Source: Riptortus pedestris (taxonomy: Eukaryota; Arthropoda; Insecta; Hemiptera; Alydidae). Taken from it: DNA of 64,000 nucleotides. This document shows positions 11,901 through 26,346 of the stretch, in pieces. Position 1 is the stretch's first letter, and every line of letters begins with the position of its first letter. The position numbers and the translations under genes were made by a program. Under the pieces are notes generated by a model. The model was not told where the DNA came from. It did no database searches and was given only the letters and a program-made list of their open reading frames with translations. Location: the NCBI GenBank assembly GCA_019009955.1, contig CM032232.1, positions 53,135,001-53,199,000 on the forward strand, given 5' to 3'.

Positions 11901-14900
11901 GATGATCTTTCCATGTCTCTTGGTTTCGATTCAAACGGGACCCAATTTCCCTGCTTTCGAATCGTTCCCACGGCCTTCAGGCTTTAGCTGACCGTTGAAA
12001 AACTCCCAATGATTCAGCAAATCTTGAAGCATTAGACATGGCATTTCTTCATCATCGAATTTGTTTGGCTTCCCAGGCGTTCCTAGTCTTCCAGCTCAAA
12101 ATTACCACTTTTAAACCGAACAAACAACTTCTGACACGTTTTCTCAACTAGAGTATGCTCTCCATGAAGATCCACTAAAATTAAATTGGATTTTGGCAGT
12201 GCTTTTCTTAATGTTAAAAAAAATGAAGAACTCTCTGAAAAAACACTTCATCCAGTATGAAATTAGACCTATTTAATAAAGTAAAACACTTCCACAAATG
12301 ACTAACACTTAAAAACAATAACCCATGACAGTAGGATTATACAGAGGAGTCATGTCATCAATTGGAAAACAACACTAGGAGCACTGTCTATGAGAAAACG
12401 CTATGAAGAACCAAATATCCAATAAGTAAATAAAGATAAATAAAAGTAACAATAAGTATAGTAGGGGGTGGGGGGTGGGGGAGTAAAAGATGAGACGGTT
12501 CTTCCATTCAAATTGTTATGTTCAAAATACTATTTTTCAGTAAAACATAAATAAGGGTTCAATCCAATGTTAATAAAACATTTTATATATCATGATAAAA
12601 TTGTCTTTTTAAGAAGAATTCGGTCTTTTGGTCTTTTTATGGGGAATATATATATATATATATATATATATTTTGATCATTCTGATATGTTTAGAGTTAG
12701 AAAATAAATAAGGATTTCAATAAGGCACTATTTTCAAGAAACATGATTTTTAAACAAACCGAAAAAAAAACTGGAAAAAAAATATTATTTGTTTTAGATT
12801 TGAAAATTATAGAAAATCAACTCGGAAACTATAAAAATTATACAACTGCTTTTGTTTTTTCTGGACTATTTAAAATATATTGTCCCATTACAATTGACAA
12901 TGCAAAAACATGGAATCTTATTTGGCTAACTTCTGTAATTCTATAAATTACAATTCATCAAACTATGACGCAAGTTTGTAAGCCATTCTCTGACTGGCAC
13001 AGCTACTGGATGGTCCTATGTAACAATGTAGCCATTGGTTTAGGACACAAAACTAGTCGAGGATTAAAAATGGTTTGATAATCGCTTGAGGTTTGTCATT
13101 TTCGTTCACCATAGTTTGGTTAAGTGAAGTTAAATAGGCCATATTTTTAAAATAAATAACAATATTACTTACCTTTGGATACAGCCTTTCACCAAGAGTA
13201 ACTTGATGATATGAAAGATGATCATTGGAAGTATTAACAGTTTCCGCAGTGGTACTAGATGACGTTGTAGCAGAAACAGCTTGTGCAGAAGGGGCAAATG
13301 ATCTAGCGTCAATCGATAAAGACCTTCTCGGCGACCTGCACCTTGAAGAAGCTGACGATCGATTCTGAAATTATACATAATTAAAGAAAATAATATTTTA
13401 TTTGTTTTATAGGAGGGAAGCGGATTATAAAAAAATTAACATTCAGTTGGATGTATCCACAATAAAGAATAAATACTGAACATTGATTATTAAAACATTT
13501 TAAAAATTCTAGCTTTTAGCAGATTTCCCTTAGGGGAAATCAGCTATTGAGGCTGCACTCGACACGATTTTCAAAAATTTTCTTCAATGCCCATCGATCC
13601 TACCCAGGAGATGACTAAAATCAAGTCCATTCAAAATAATATATATATATGCTCTAGAGGTCGCAATTTTTGCTTGATTGTTACCAAACTTGATATTTAA
13701 ACATTTTATGTAAAAGTAAAGATCAAGTTCGTTAATGGCTAAATTCAGACCAATGGGAGGGGGGGGGGTTAGAGGAAAGGATTTTTGAAAATTTGAAATA
13801 TCTCCATTACTATAAGTCGGGTTGAAAAATTTTATAGAATTAATCTTATTGCAAATTAAATTTACTATAAATATTGTTATATACATTTATTCTCTATCTT
13901 GAATATTAACCAAGATATTTGCATTTTTATTAAGTGTGTGCGGTTAACGGACGAGATGAGATCGGCTAACTTCAGTTCTAGCCGTGAGTTTCCACCAAAA
14001 GCTAGTTTGGCCAATGTTCGGCTTGTGAAATTTCTCTATAGTAGAACTTCACGTGGGAAATCTGCTTAGTTTACGCAGCCCCTGCATGCCAGACTTGTCA
14101 TTTCAATTTCAACAGACTTCATCATTTCAATTTCAACAAACTTCATCATTTCAAAGTGTCATGAAGTATACTTTAAAATATTCTGACATACAATGGCTAT
14201 GTAAACTAATCAGATTTCCCAAATACTAGAATGACACTGAAGATCTAAGTCTCCATCTATTCTCTATTTCTCCCTTAAGAAGTTTATGTGAACAGGAATT
14301 TAAATTTAAACGGGGCACAGGCTATAGTTGCTCTTTTATGTACAAAATAAGACTTTTGAGAAGAAAAGTAAAAATATCCAGGATTCACTATAATATCCAT
14401 TGATAGGAATCACAAATTAGTCACAAAATTTGCAATTGCTGTTTATTTTTTGTCTACTTACTTGTATTCTCCTGACAGTGTCTCGATCTCTAGTCCTGAT
14501 TCTTTGAAGTACATTATACTGCTGTCGAGAACCCACTTGGGCGCCTTCCAGGTTGGGCAACTTTTCATTCGCCAGCAATGCCTACAAAAAATAATCCAAA
14601 AACTTATGGTTTTATTAATATAAAAAAAAAAGTTACATATCTACCAACAACACAGCACATTTGAATGATGATGTTCAGTACATATACTTTGCACTAGTGA
14701 TAAACTTCTGATTAGGATTAATATGATTTAGGCAATCAACAACTTGGTTATTATGCCCTTTATAGTAGTATAATGCCGTTTACAAGTCCCTGTTTTACTC
14801 TATGCCGTAAATAATATCAACTAATATATTGTAAAGACCACTCTTGTCATATCCTATGGGTATTATATTTACTTATTTTCTATACAATTATTTCTTAACT

Positions 14901-15374
14901 AAATCTATAAATACATTTTTATTTATTTATATTTACTTAACCCTCCAGCCGCAGGCCGATTTTCATTTTTTCTGTCAAATTTCATGGTAAACCTTTTTTC
15001 AAATTCCCATGGTAAACGTCTTGATGGTAAATAACGTTTCCCGTTGACTACATTCAAACAAATTACGCGCGACACAGAAATAGCGTGGCCCGCAAAAATA
15101 AACCAAATAAGCAGAATGCTATTTCCACGTCGCCCGCTGTTGAAGGGTTAAAGTAGTAACACGAGTTGCATTGCACCTATTTACACTTCTTACTACTGGC
15201 TTAATTTTTTTAACTGCCTTATATTTGGCCAATAATTAATAATTATTGTATATTTTAGCAAATTTCCCTTGAGGGAAATCAGTTATTGAGGTCGTACTCA
15301 TGATGAGATTTTCAAAAAATTTCTTCAAATGTCCATCGATCCTACCCAGGAGATGATGAAAATGAGGTTCGTTC

Positions 15375-15440
<66 letters not shown>

Positions 15441-18400
15441 CTGTTAACGCTCTAGTGGTCGTAATTTTTGTTTGATCCTTACCAAACTCGATATTTAAAC
15501 GTTTTATGCAAAAAGACAGATCAAGTTCGATAATGTCTGAAATCGGACCAGTGTGAGGGGGGGGGGTTAGAGAGGGATTTTCGAAAATTCGAAATATTTC
15601 CGTTACCATACGTTGGATCAAAAAATTGTATAGAGCCAATCTTATTGTAAATTAAATTTACTATAAATATTGTTCTATACATTTATTCTCTATCTTGAAT
15701 ATTAACCGAGATATTTGCATTTTTGTTAAATTTGGGCCGATAATGGACGAGTTTTCCGCCAAAAGCTAGTTCGGCCCTTTGCCGTAACTGCTCTCGTATG
15801 GAGATTTCTCTATTGTATAACTTCACGTGGAAAATCGGCTTAGTTTACGCAGCCCCTGCATGACGGACTTTTTTTAATACTGGCAATATACTTATTTATC
15901 CTATATAATAATAGTATATACACTTTTTTTATTATATGTTATATTATATAAACATATATTTTCTCCCTTACAAGTACATATTTTCAATTGGCATTATAAT
16001 TAGCAAACATTACAATTAAATGACTTTGACTTTTAATGTATGTACTTTTTTTTTTCTTTTTTTCTGATAAACTTTTGAGTTAACTGTCAATCAAATATGT
16101 ATCTTATTAGATGAGCACTCAAGTTCCAGTGGATTTGAAAAATTGTTATTTCTTGAATAAATATTCAATATAAGAATATTTCTTGGCAATGTAATTCTAG
16201 GCCAATACCCATTCTGAATGAAAAATGTTTTGCTCGGTTAACCAACAAACACACTCTTGACAAACATGAGCAACTTGAAGAGGAGAATATAAATATTAGA
16301 TATACAGATTCCAAAAATATTACTATTATTAACATCTTTTTTTTAGAATTAGATAATTACTAAGTATTTAAACCCAGAGAAATATATTTAATGAAAATCA
16401 TGATTATTTACCATGTGTTATAAGCATATTAAAATTACATGTATTGAAAGACATACCTCTGCAATAGCAGTATAAAAACTTCTTGCCACTCCCGAGCCTT
16501 CTCCAGGTTCTTCCTTAAATGTAACTTTCACCCTATTAACAGCAAGAGGAGGTTGTGATCCAGCACGCCTCTGGTGAGAATTGTAAACTGTATTCAATTC
16601 TTTTAAGGTTTGAAAGAGGAGTGAAGTTCTATCCCGTTCGACCTAATGAACAACATAATAAACCATCAGTAACTGTAAGTCTCAGAAACACTCTTCCCTA
16701 ATATTGCTGCAATTTGAGGAACATTTTGCTTACAAGAACAGCAAGCTTCATCAGGCTTAGACTTTCGATACACAACATAAAAAGAAAAGATATTTTACGT
16801 GGAAAAGGACAATAGAGAAAAATGTTTTGCTTTTTGACATAGAGGTATTGTTTGTGAATAAAAATATTTTCTTAGAATCATCATTACGTAGGATAAATAT
16901 TTGTGAGAGGCAATCAAATAAATTCCTTGTATTGTGTGTATAATTTAAATTTGAATTTGGCATAATTTGGTTGTGCAATCTAGGGACCCTTGAGTCAAAC
17001 AGCCAGCTGCCTAGCTAAACCCTATACTCTATCATGAGTGTTCACCATAGAAGTATGATCCAGCTCATTGCTGTTGTTTCAGTGTCCATATGTCCCGATT
17101 CTTTGTTTTCGATAGTGTCGCAGAGACCATCTCTGGTTCTGATGGAATCCATTTTCCTTGATGACACGAACTCTTTATTTTAGGTCTAATATGCCATTTG
17201 AGATCATTTCTCTAGCCAGAGGAAAGGTTTGAGTGGAAAGATTTCTCATTTCCCTCAAATATTGTCCCTTATTACAATACTTTCCTTTCACCCTTCAGTG
17301 CCATTTCTCCTAAGGGTAAATGCTTCAGAGATAGACTGTTTATTAAACATTTTTTATTACATATGTATTTGTACATAGTTAATTTCTGTGTATCTGAGCT
17401 CCTATTATTTATTTTATCCTGAGGGTCTATTATTTTTTTTTATTATTTACATTTCATTTACCCCCCGTCAGGCTTGTTTTTCCAGCTATAGCCCACAGAC
17501 ATGGGGAAGAGTTCATAACATAACAGGAAGAGATTCCAAAACCAGTGTCCAACATGGTAGAATAGTAAAATGAAATGTTAGGGATACCAAAAGGTGCAAG
17601 CAATAAACTTACTTTAGATAGTGTAAGATCTCGATTTTGCTGGTTCCTTAATCTCTCCATATCCCGTCGGAATTTAGCTTCCTTCACAGGGAATCCACCG
17701 AGTTCAGAGACAACAGAGCCTGGCTCGAGACCAACATCTTCCATGAATACTCTCCCGAAGAGGTCTAGGGCCAGCCTCCACCTTCCAAGAAGTAAATCTG
17801 CCGAGACCCAACTTCCAACCCTACAGAAGGAAAATAAAATAATGTGTAATGGTAAAATATACAGACAATAAAGAAACACAATTTATATTCATCATAATTA
17901 TACTCAGAAATCATCTCCTTCCATTCAACTAACTTCAGATCTTTTATGGAAATTAAAGGAACTATCTCAGCAGGGCATGGAATGCAACAATTTAAAATAT
18001 GAAACTCCAGGAATGACAATGCTAGTCAACAATTGTAACTTTATATAGATCTTAGATGGCAAAAATACAGGAGGCCAAATAATTATACTCATTCACAAAT
18101 AAATTAGTTATTTTTTCTTAAATGTCTCTATATGACAAGTGATAGTAAACTTTTGTATATCTAGAGAGTAGGTATAATAAAAAAATTCTGGATAGTAAAA
18201 TATTCATGAGGTATTAGTCATGAATACCTCTATTAAGTTATACTAAAATTACTAGACATTAATATTTTACAACCATTATTCTACATATTTTCCTATAACA
18301 AGAATATTAAATCAGTTAATTTTTTTCACTCCAGTTAATCCCTATTCCTACTTCTGCCATTTCCACTTTAACATCTCTTGTTCAGTTTTCAAGTTCGGTT

Positions 18401-18495
18401 TACATAAGGTTCTTACTGCATGAGAAACATAAAATAGAATATGAATATTTGTGTGCCTACCCTACACATGGGAAATCTGGTAAGTTTATGCAATC

Positions 18496-18548
<53 letters not shown>

Positions 18549-21500
18549 TATATTTGGAGGGGGGGATACAAAAATTAGAAAAGACTTGAGGCATATAGTC
18601 AAATAAGTATTAACATACCTAGGCAGAGGTGGGTGAGGTTCCTCGGCATCAGGAAGAGGAGCAGACTGGGAGGTCGAAGGGTCAGATCCACACTTTTCTT
18701 CTCCACTCCTACCAGCTCTCACTATAACTAGTGGCCTCGACGACTCCTGCCCACCTCGCTGCTCTTCCGAAGGTACTGTTGAAACAATAATAGGAACCCT
18801 AGCAACATCTGGAAAAAGAATTCTCATTTAACAATGGCATATCCCAGCTAAGAAAGGGTTCCACTTGGCCCAGGAAAAATATCGCCCACTTTATGTGGAG
18901 GATGGCCAATAAACCGTGAAGTCAGCTGAAACAGTATTGACCCTTGGGAGAGTGTAACAAAGGCGGTGTTCAAGACATTTGAAAAACTATAATTTCCTTG
19001 TCTCGACATAAAACATAATTTACATATTACGTGAATAAATGAATATTTCGCCTAAAAAAACTCTGACAGATTACTCATAATTACATTTTATAAATACAGG
19101 AAATAATAAGGATCATTCTAGATTAAAAATCCAAAGCCAGTATTGATACTAAATACACACACAAGTGAACAGACCGAAGCAATGAGGACTAAGAGGGCAG
19201 GCAATAGAGAGCATAACAGTTACCACGTGATGAGCAGGTGTTATTAATCTATTCAAATCAACCTAAATCAGGATCTACGTATTAAAAACAAAAAAAAAGG
19301 TAGTGAAAAGTGAAAGGACAGAAGCAACTAGTGGCATGATTAATAGAAACAAACAATACGTTATAACTATTCCCTGTTAAAATTCCCTACCAATACTCAT
19401 CTAAAATACTCCAGGCAAAGGGATAGTCTTTTGCCTGTATCGAGACAGTTTCTACAAAGGGAAGGAAAAGTTATAATATAGAATGAAAAGAGAACCATGT
19501 CAATGAAAAGAGAATTCTTGTTTTATTTTTATTCTTAAAGTTAATAAATAAATACAAAATAGAATAAACACAAAGACCCCATTATCTTTAATTAGTTCAA
19601 ATTATAAATGACTGGAATTTAACCTTTTCCAAAACCTATATTTCAGAATGAGCACTTTAATATAACCCTAACTTACAAACCAGTATCCACACATTTTGGA
19701 AAACAATGCATGGCAATTTCAATATTTCATGAATTTGTTTCGAGCTAGGAACATCCCCTACATTTAAAGCACTCAATGCAAAATATAAATCCTGCAAAAG
19801 AAGTTTAACAGTCTGATTGCTATGCCCCAGCTAATAATTACCATTATTTTCCTGTTTTGGGAATTCATGATCAATTTCCATATCAGAAGAGTCTTCTTTA
19901 TGTAAATATGAATCTTGTTTAGCTAAAAACAAAACAAAAGGAAATTAATAAAATAAATAAATGGGAACAGTATCATTACTGAACAATCCAAGATCATTCT
20001 ATAAAATGTTATTACAAATTGAAGAGTATCCTACCTTCATTTTTAGTCAAGTCACTTAAAGCTTCTTCAGTTCTTAAAGAAAGTCCTAACCGTGTCGGTA
20101 AAGCTCCAAGTTCACTTCCAGAAGATCCACCTACAAGAACAAAATAAACAATTATAACATCTGTACTTAAAAGATTGCAAACTTCATAAATAAGAAGTGA
20201 GTAAAAGTTATCAGATGGGTTTTAATTTAAAAAGTTATAGCCTCATACAGTTTCACTTTCAATTACTGTCAATTAGTAGAAAGGCATAGTACTTGGTAAT
20301 GATCTACAATCATACGTTTATAATATAAAATAATCAAATATATACTAACTTGAATGTTGCTCAGGTCCAGGAATTTTTGGTATGCCAAAGAGTTCATCCC
20401 GAGTAGCATTAGGCTGAAGGAGGTGAGGCTGATCTGCGAGAGGTAAGGACCTTGCCATCGGAGTATCGAAGGGATCAGGTGCCGTACAACCAAGGCAGAG
20501 GGTAGAATCAGACCTTTGGAAGAATGGATGTCTCCTTCCTCGCCCAGCCAGCCCGAGTGGCTCAGTCTCTTCATTCTCGTCTCCAGCAGGTGGGGTAGAT
20601 GTCGGAGGAGTTCCGCTCGGTGTTGTACTACCTCCCCCACCCCCTCCACCGCCACCTTCATCTTCAGCATCTTCGTTTTCATTTTCATCCTAGAAAAAAT
20701 TAAAATTTAAAAAAATTCCTTAATGCAGGATCTGTATAATTAGTTTTTCCTTTTCCTAACGTGTCTACAATTTAGGGAGTATATTTCTGTTTCAAATCAT
20801 TTTCCAGTTTTAGATTCATTGACTAGAACATTCAATTTCAGTTTAAGATTATATTGAAATTATTGTCTGTGCAAAGACGACTAGCAGAAAGTTAATTAAA
20901 ACCAGATTACAACAGTGTAATTATGTTGACAGATATAAAACGTTATTGTACCTAGTGCAATAACTAACAAAAAAAAAGAACCTTTAAAAGGGAACGACAA
21001 AAAATTTAATTAGAAACTAATTACATCTACCAAAAAAATCACTTAAAAGTAATAAGGTTTATTTTGATTAAATTACATCATTTGATTAATTTAAAATAAA
21101 AGCGAAAAACCCTGTACAATTTTGATATTTGACCAACTACTATAGCTAAACCAAGGTGTTAATTTACTTATCATTTATAAGGTAAAAGTGAGAAGAATAA
21201 TTCACAGCCCTAGTTTTTAGACATTTTCAAACTAATAAGGAACATAACAATGAATTTATGAATGAAAAGGGTACTGGAAATTGTACTCAGCCATGCATAC
21301 CTACATTTTGTGTCAAATTCCTAGAGATATTTTAAATGCTTTAATGCACCTAATTCGTTCTTTTTTTAAAATTATAGATGAACCCTAAAGGGAATCAGAT
21401 AAAATAGTCATGTTCATTGATAGTATATACTATCTATTCCAATAATAACATTCAAGAAAAAGAAAAAGACTACTACAATTTAAGACAATCATGAGATTTT

Positions 21501-24500
21501 TCACCCAAGATTTTAAGACAACAAAACAAAAAAAATCCAACTATCTCATCATTTAATTAATTCTCGACAATTTTAAATACTAATTAATTCATATTAATCT
21601 TAACATTTCAACTTGTGGTTTGTAGTAATGAATTTATCTCAATTAAAGTCTATGAATAATTGAAAATGCTTACTGGTTGAGCCCATGTTTGTGGCAATAA
21701 GGTTTCATCAATGACAGGATTCTGATCAGTTCCTGCTCGCAAGAGGTAAATGAGGGCATCAAAGACATATGCTATATGGCGGAGCGATGAAACATCAAGG
21801 ACTGGGAGAGAGTCAGCGTGCTCCGAATTGTGGCATCTCATCAGCGAAAGGCAATACATAAGCAGCTCCCGCCGTGCTGAGTGACCTTCAACACCTAGAA
21901 TATTTAGAATAAAGTACGAATAAACAAAAATATATTATTCTAAAATATTAAAATAACACCCCAAACAGAACTACAGGCCCTTTCAATCAAATCCAAGGGA
22001 GAGAATAAAATATAAAGACTACCGTGTCAAATAAATAAATGTCTGAGGTTCAGTTCTTAATAAAAAATGGGGGGGGGGAAATACTATGAGAAATTTTTAG
22101 TACCAGTATGATTATAATGAGTGCCCAAAAGAATTAATTCTTAAAAACATGAAATCCTTAAAATAATGATTTATTTTGTTATTTTTTTTCTTCTTATTCT
22201 GGACCCAATATTATTTATATATTCTTCAAATTTGAAGGCAAGGGTCTCCAATAATTTTTTTTTTTTTTTTCTGTGCAAACTTTATTGAACCTGCCCTCAG
22301 TAAAGTTAGCCCAGAAAAAAACGTTTTTATTGGAGACGCTTGCCATCAAATTTAAAGAATATATTTTATTATTGTTTTTTACTTGTTCCATGAAAAATGT
22401 GTGTCAGGTTTTGGAATTAACACATTTTTACAACTTATATATTCTCTCTAACCGTGCTAATCATAAGTTATATTTGAGACAGTTAAATCAGAACTCTAGT
22501 GTAACTATTTTGGGATAGTTCCGGCCAGTAAAAATATACTTTGGACCGACTGAAAAGCACAGAACACTTTCTTTTTCTTTTTTTTTTTAAAGTTCTTAAT
22601 CCAAATATATTGTAAGTATCTTAGTGAAACAATTATTATTGGAGTAAACACTTAATTACTTTTTTTTTGTCTTCTCCATGACTTCAAAGTTTTGATGAAT
22701 GGATCAATGGGATATATATATAGTAAAATACTCAGTTGGATTTTATTTTTTTATTTATTATAATCAAATCATTGGTTCCCTGGGGATAAGGTGTGGATCT
22801 TAATTTTCAAGGTAAACCTACAATCATGTGTCTGTTTCAGAGTGATATGAATTTATTTAGTAGCAATCCCACTAAATAAAATCCTCAGAAACTTCCTGGC
22901 TAGAAAATAATAGTAACCGAAAGATAGCACATCCCAATTAGACATGGTATCATCAGATGGTAAGAATAATAAATATTAACATTAAATCAAAGTTCAAAAA
23001 TTTGAATTGAAAACTTTACTTTATCATGCATTCTACGAAAGTTAAGTTATATATCAAATTGAAAGTGAAATTTTCTCAGACCTAAAAGAAGTGATAAACT
23101 AGTTCATGAAAACCCTACTTGTATACATAATTCAGGCCATTTTTACATTAATAATGATGACTGATAGATAGATATTAGTTTGCTAGTAATAAAACCTGAA
23201 CTATACAGGAAAATACTATCCTCAGATTAAAATTCATCATGCACCACCCCAAATTCCACTCAATTTTATTTATAATTAAATATAAATTTTGGTAATCATG
23301 GTCTCTGGTACTAATGAGGAAAGATTCAAATACATAACTTTTTTCTAAAAAATGTTTTATACAGAGTGAACGTTTTTTTTAAGAAATCATTATATATTCA
23401 CTGATTGGAATTGAGAATGATACATGTCATGCTCTATTATTATTAATCGAGATATACAACAAGCTGGATGGTGAATAAATGAATACATTTCAACTCATTT
23501 CATCATACTGGTATAAATAGACAAACAAATCACTGCATTGGTTTCTCCCCTCATGCAAACAAAAACTATCATTTTACCCAATTAAAAAAATATATGATGT
23601 AATGGCATGGCACATCAACTAGTGGGTTGGTTCCGCCAGTATATACAATATTATTTTCACATCTGTCGGCAGATACTGTCATTAATTTCTAATCGTTGAG
23701 TACACATGGTAAGCATTTTCGGTGTGATGACACAATTCTTGAGCCTGTCGATAGTAATATTGGGTCATCTCTTGGAATTTCCTATACTAATTGAAGTACG
23801 ATGATTACGAGAAACCATCCAATACAACTAAAGACAAGCTGAAAGATGACGCCATCACACTGAAAGCGCTTGCCACAGGTACTCGACAATAATGACAGCA
23901 TCTATCAAGAGGTATGTATGGCAGTAGTATAAAATGCATCTCGCACAAAACATATTTTAAAGAATAGCATGCAAGACAGGCAAGACAATTTATGTTCACA
24001 TCATTGAATCAAACAATAATGGAAGAAAAAACACATGATAAGAGAAATTGGAAAAAAAAAGAGAGAAGTTGAGAGAGCGAGAGAGAATTATTAGTATGTA
24101 CCATCACGATCCCTCGGAGGCCTTGTGGAGTCTGGATTGGCGGCAAAGCCGACTATCCTAGACGCTGGTCCAGACGAAGAGGAACTCGTTCCTCCCTGCC
24201 TAGGAGTGGAGGTCGATACACCGCCACTGTTGCTACCACCATTTCGCCCGGAACCACTTCCACTACCGTTCCCACTGCTTGATGATGAATTACCGCTACC
24301 TAATAAAAAAGTAAGTTCTTACCCTACATGGCCTTTTCCACTCTCACTTTCCTTAAGAACTTATTTTTCTTTAACTATTGGTTGACAAATATTTAATAAT
24401 GATGTTATAAAAAAAGTTAAGTTTGATTGTTTGAGGAAAATAGGAAGAGTGAGCTACGAAAATGGCATATTTTTAACACTTCTGTTGAAACAAATGGTAA

Positions 24501-26283
24501 AAAAGTTGAGAGAAAGAAGGGAGAAATCAAGGCAATGAAGATTTTAACTTCTTCAATGACCACTTGGTTCCTTCCTTTCCACATAAACAGAGATCACAGT
24601 AAAACTAAATATGTAAAATAAAAGTAGACACTACTAACTAACTAATAAAAGAGTATACATCATATTTGTACAATTACTAATACCAAGTACAAAAAACTGT
24701 TAATAGTACTAAAGTTTATTTCAGTCAACGTGAGACTATAATATAATAATATTATGATTATCAAAAATTAAATTCCCTAGCTTTGGTCCCAGTACCAGGG
24801 GTCGAATCAGTGCATACCTCAGAAAGAAGCAAGAAGAAGCAATCCAAGCCGAATCAATTTATTTAAATTGTTAACAGAATCTTTAAATATCCAATGTTAC
24901 TTCAAAGAAATTAGTGTCTAGTAACAGCCAAATTACCTCTCCCCCCCCCTTTACCCTTTAGTACAAACCCCGGCTATGGTTCTGAGAAGAAAATTTAAAA
25001 ATGAGTAATTAAAAACCATAATCAATGTTGAAGACAAAAAGGAAAAATATGAGACCACCTTCTGACTATCCGGAACATAAGAAATTCAACCTAGTCAAGT
25101 CAAGTAGCCCTTATAATATAACCAAAAACAGGTGCGATACTTGAAGGATTAAGTCTACTATCCATTTCTGCAAAATTTATAAGGCAAAAATCAGCTACTA
25201 TATCAGAATATTGCGAATCGTTTAGCTTGAGAAAGTAAAATTGTATTTAGACGTAACTCAATGTAACTAACTATGTTTAATTTGTTTACCAGATGCTCTG
25301 TATCTGCTACATATATCAGATTAACATATTAAAAGCTTACTAATAGTGAATTTTATTTTCTCCACATGATTACTATAACTATTGGTTGAAGTCCACAACC
25401 AATCATTTATATTTAAAATAACATCAAATGCATATAGGACTTAAATCATATATCTCCAAGAAAACTATAACCATACTACATTTAAGGAGTATTATGCATT
25501 TGTTAGAATACAGGAATAAATATTTAAATTAATCAAAGCAGTGATATTCTGAAGATTAGAATTAATTCATTCATTATGCATTCAAATTTTTATCTTTCCT
25601 CCCAATAAACTAATCAGGATGGGCTATCATACAGATTAATTCATGTAACCTATTTATCAAATAAAAAGTCTTGCTCATGACACCAAGTGAACCAAAAATC
25701 ACAAACACTTTGGAGTTGAGCAATAAATTAATGCCCCACTTCATTGATTTATTTGAAAGAATAAATATTTTACTAAAGTAAATTTAAAAATGTTGTCTAA
25801 CAAGACATGAAATTGCCTAGTGAAAGAAAAAAAATTCATCCAGTTTTGTATTGTCTCAAAATGGAGCCTTTACATTTTGACTCTGCCCCCCCCCCAAACC
25901 AAAAATTAAGGGTTTTGGAGAAACTAATTGGTACTTGTTCAACTAACACGAAACAAATAAATATGCAAAAAATGAATACTGTGACAAAACAAAGGACCAA
26001 ATGGCAAGATAAAAGTCTTTGTCAGAGGCAAGAAATTCTAGAAATAAATGAAGTGGGGTATTTAAACATTTGCTAGAAATTGTAAACTTAAAAAATGAAT
26101 ATTTACTGGACGAGTGATGAAGAGGGTGATGTGGATGGTTAGGATCAGATGATGTTGTGAGACTGGCACCAAATCTTAACTGAGCCTCTGTTGAATCCAT
26201 TACAGTAAGAAGCCAATCCCAAGTAGGTTTCAGTTGTCTTTCCACGTATTTCTACAATGTAAACAAAAAAAAATTAATTACAG

Positions 26284-26346
<63 letters not shown>

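Noticed and set aside
17575..17871. 98-codon plus-strand frame opposite exon 34
   Set aside because: Antisense shadow of a strongly conserved hyd exon.
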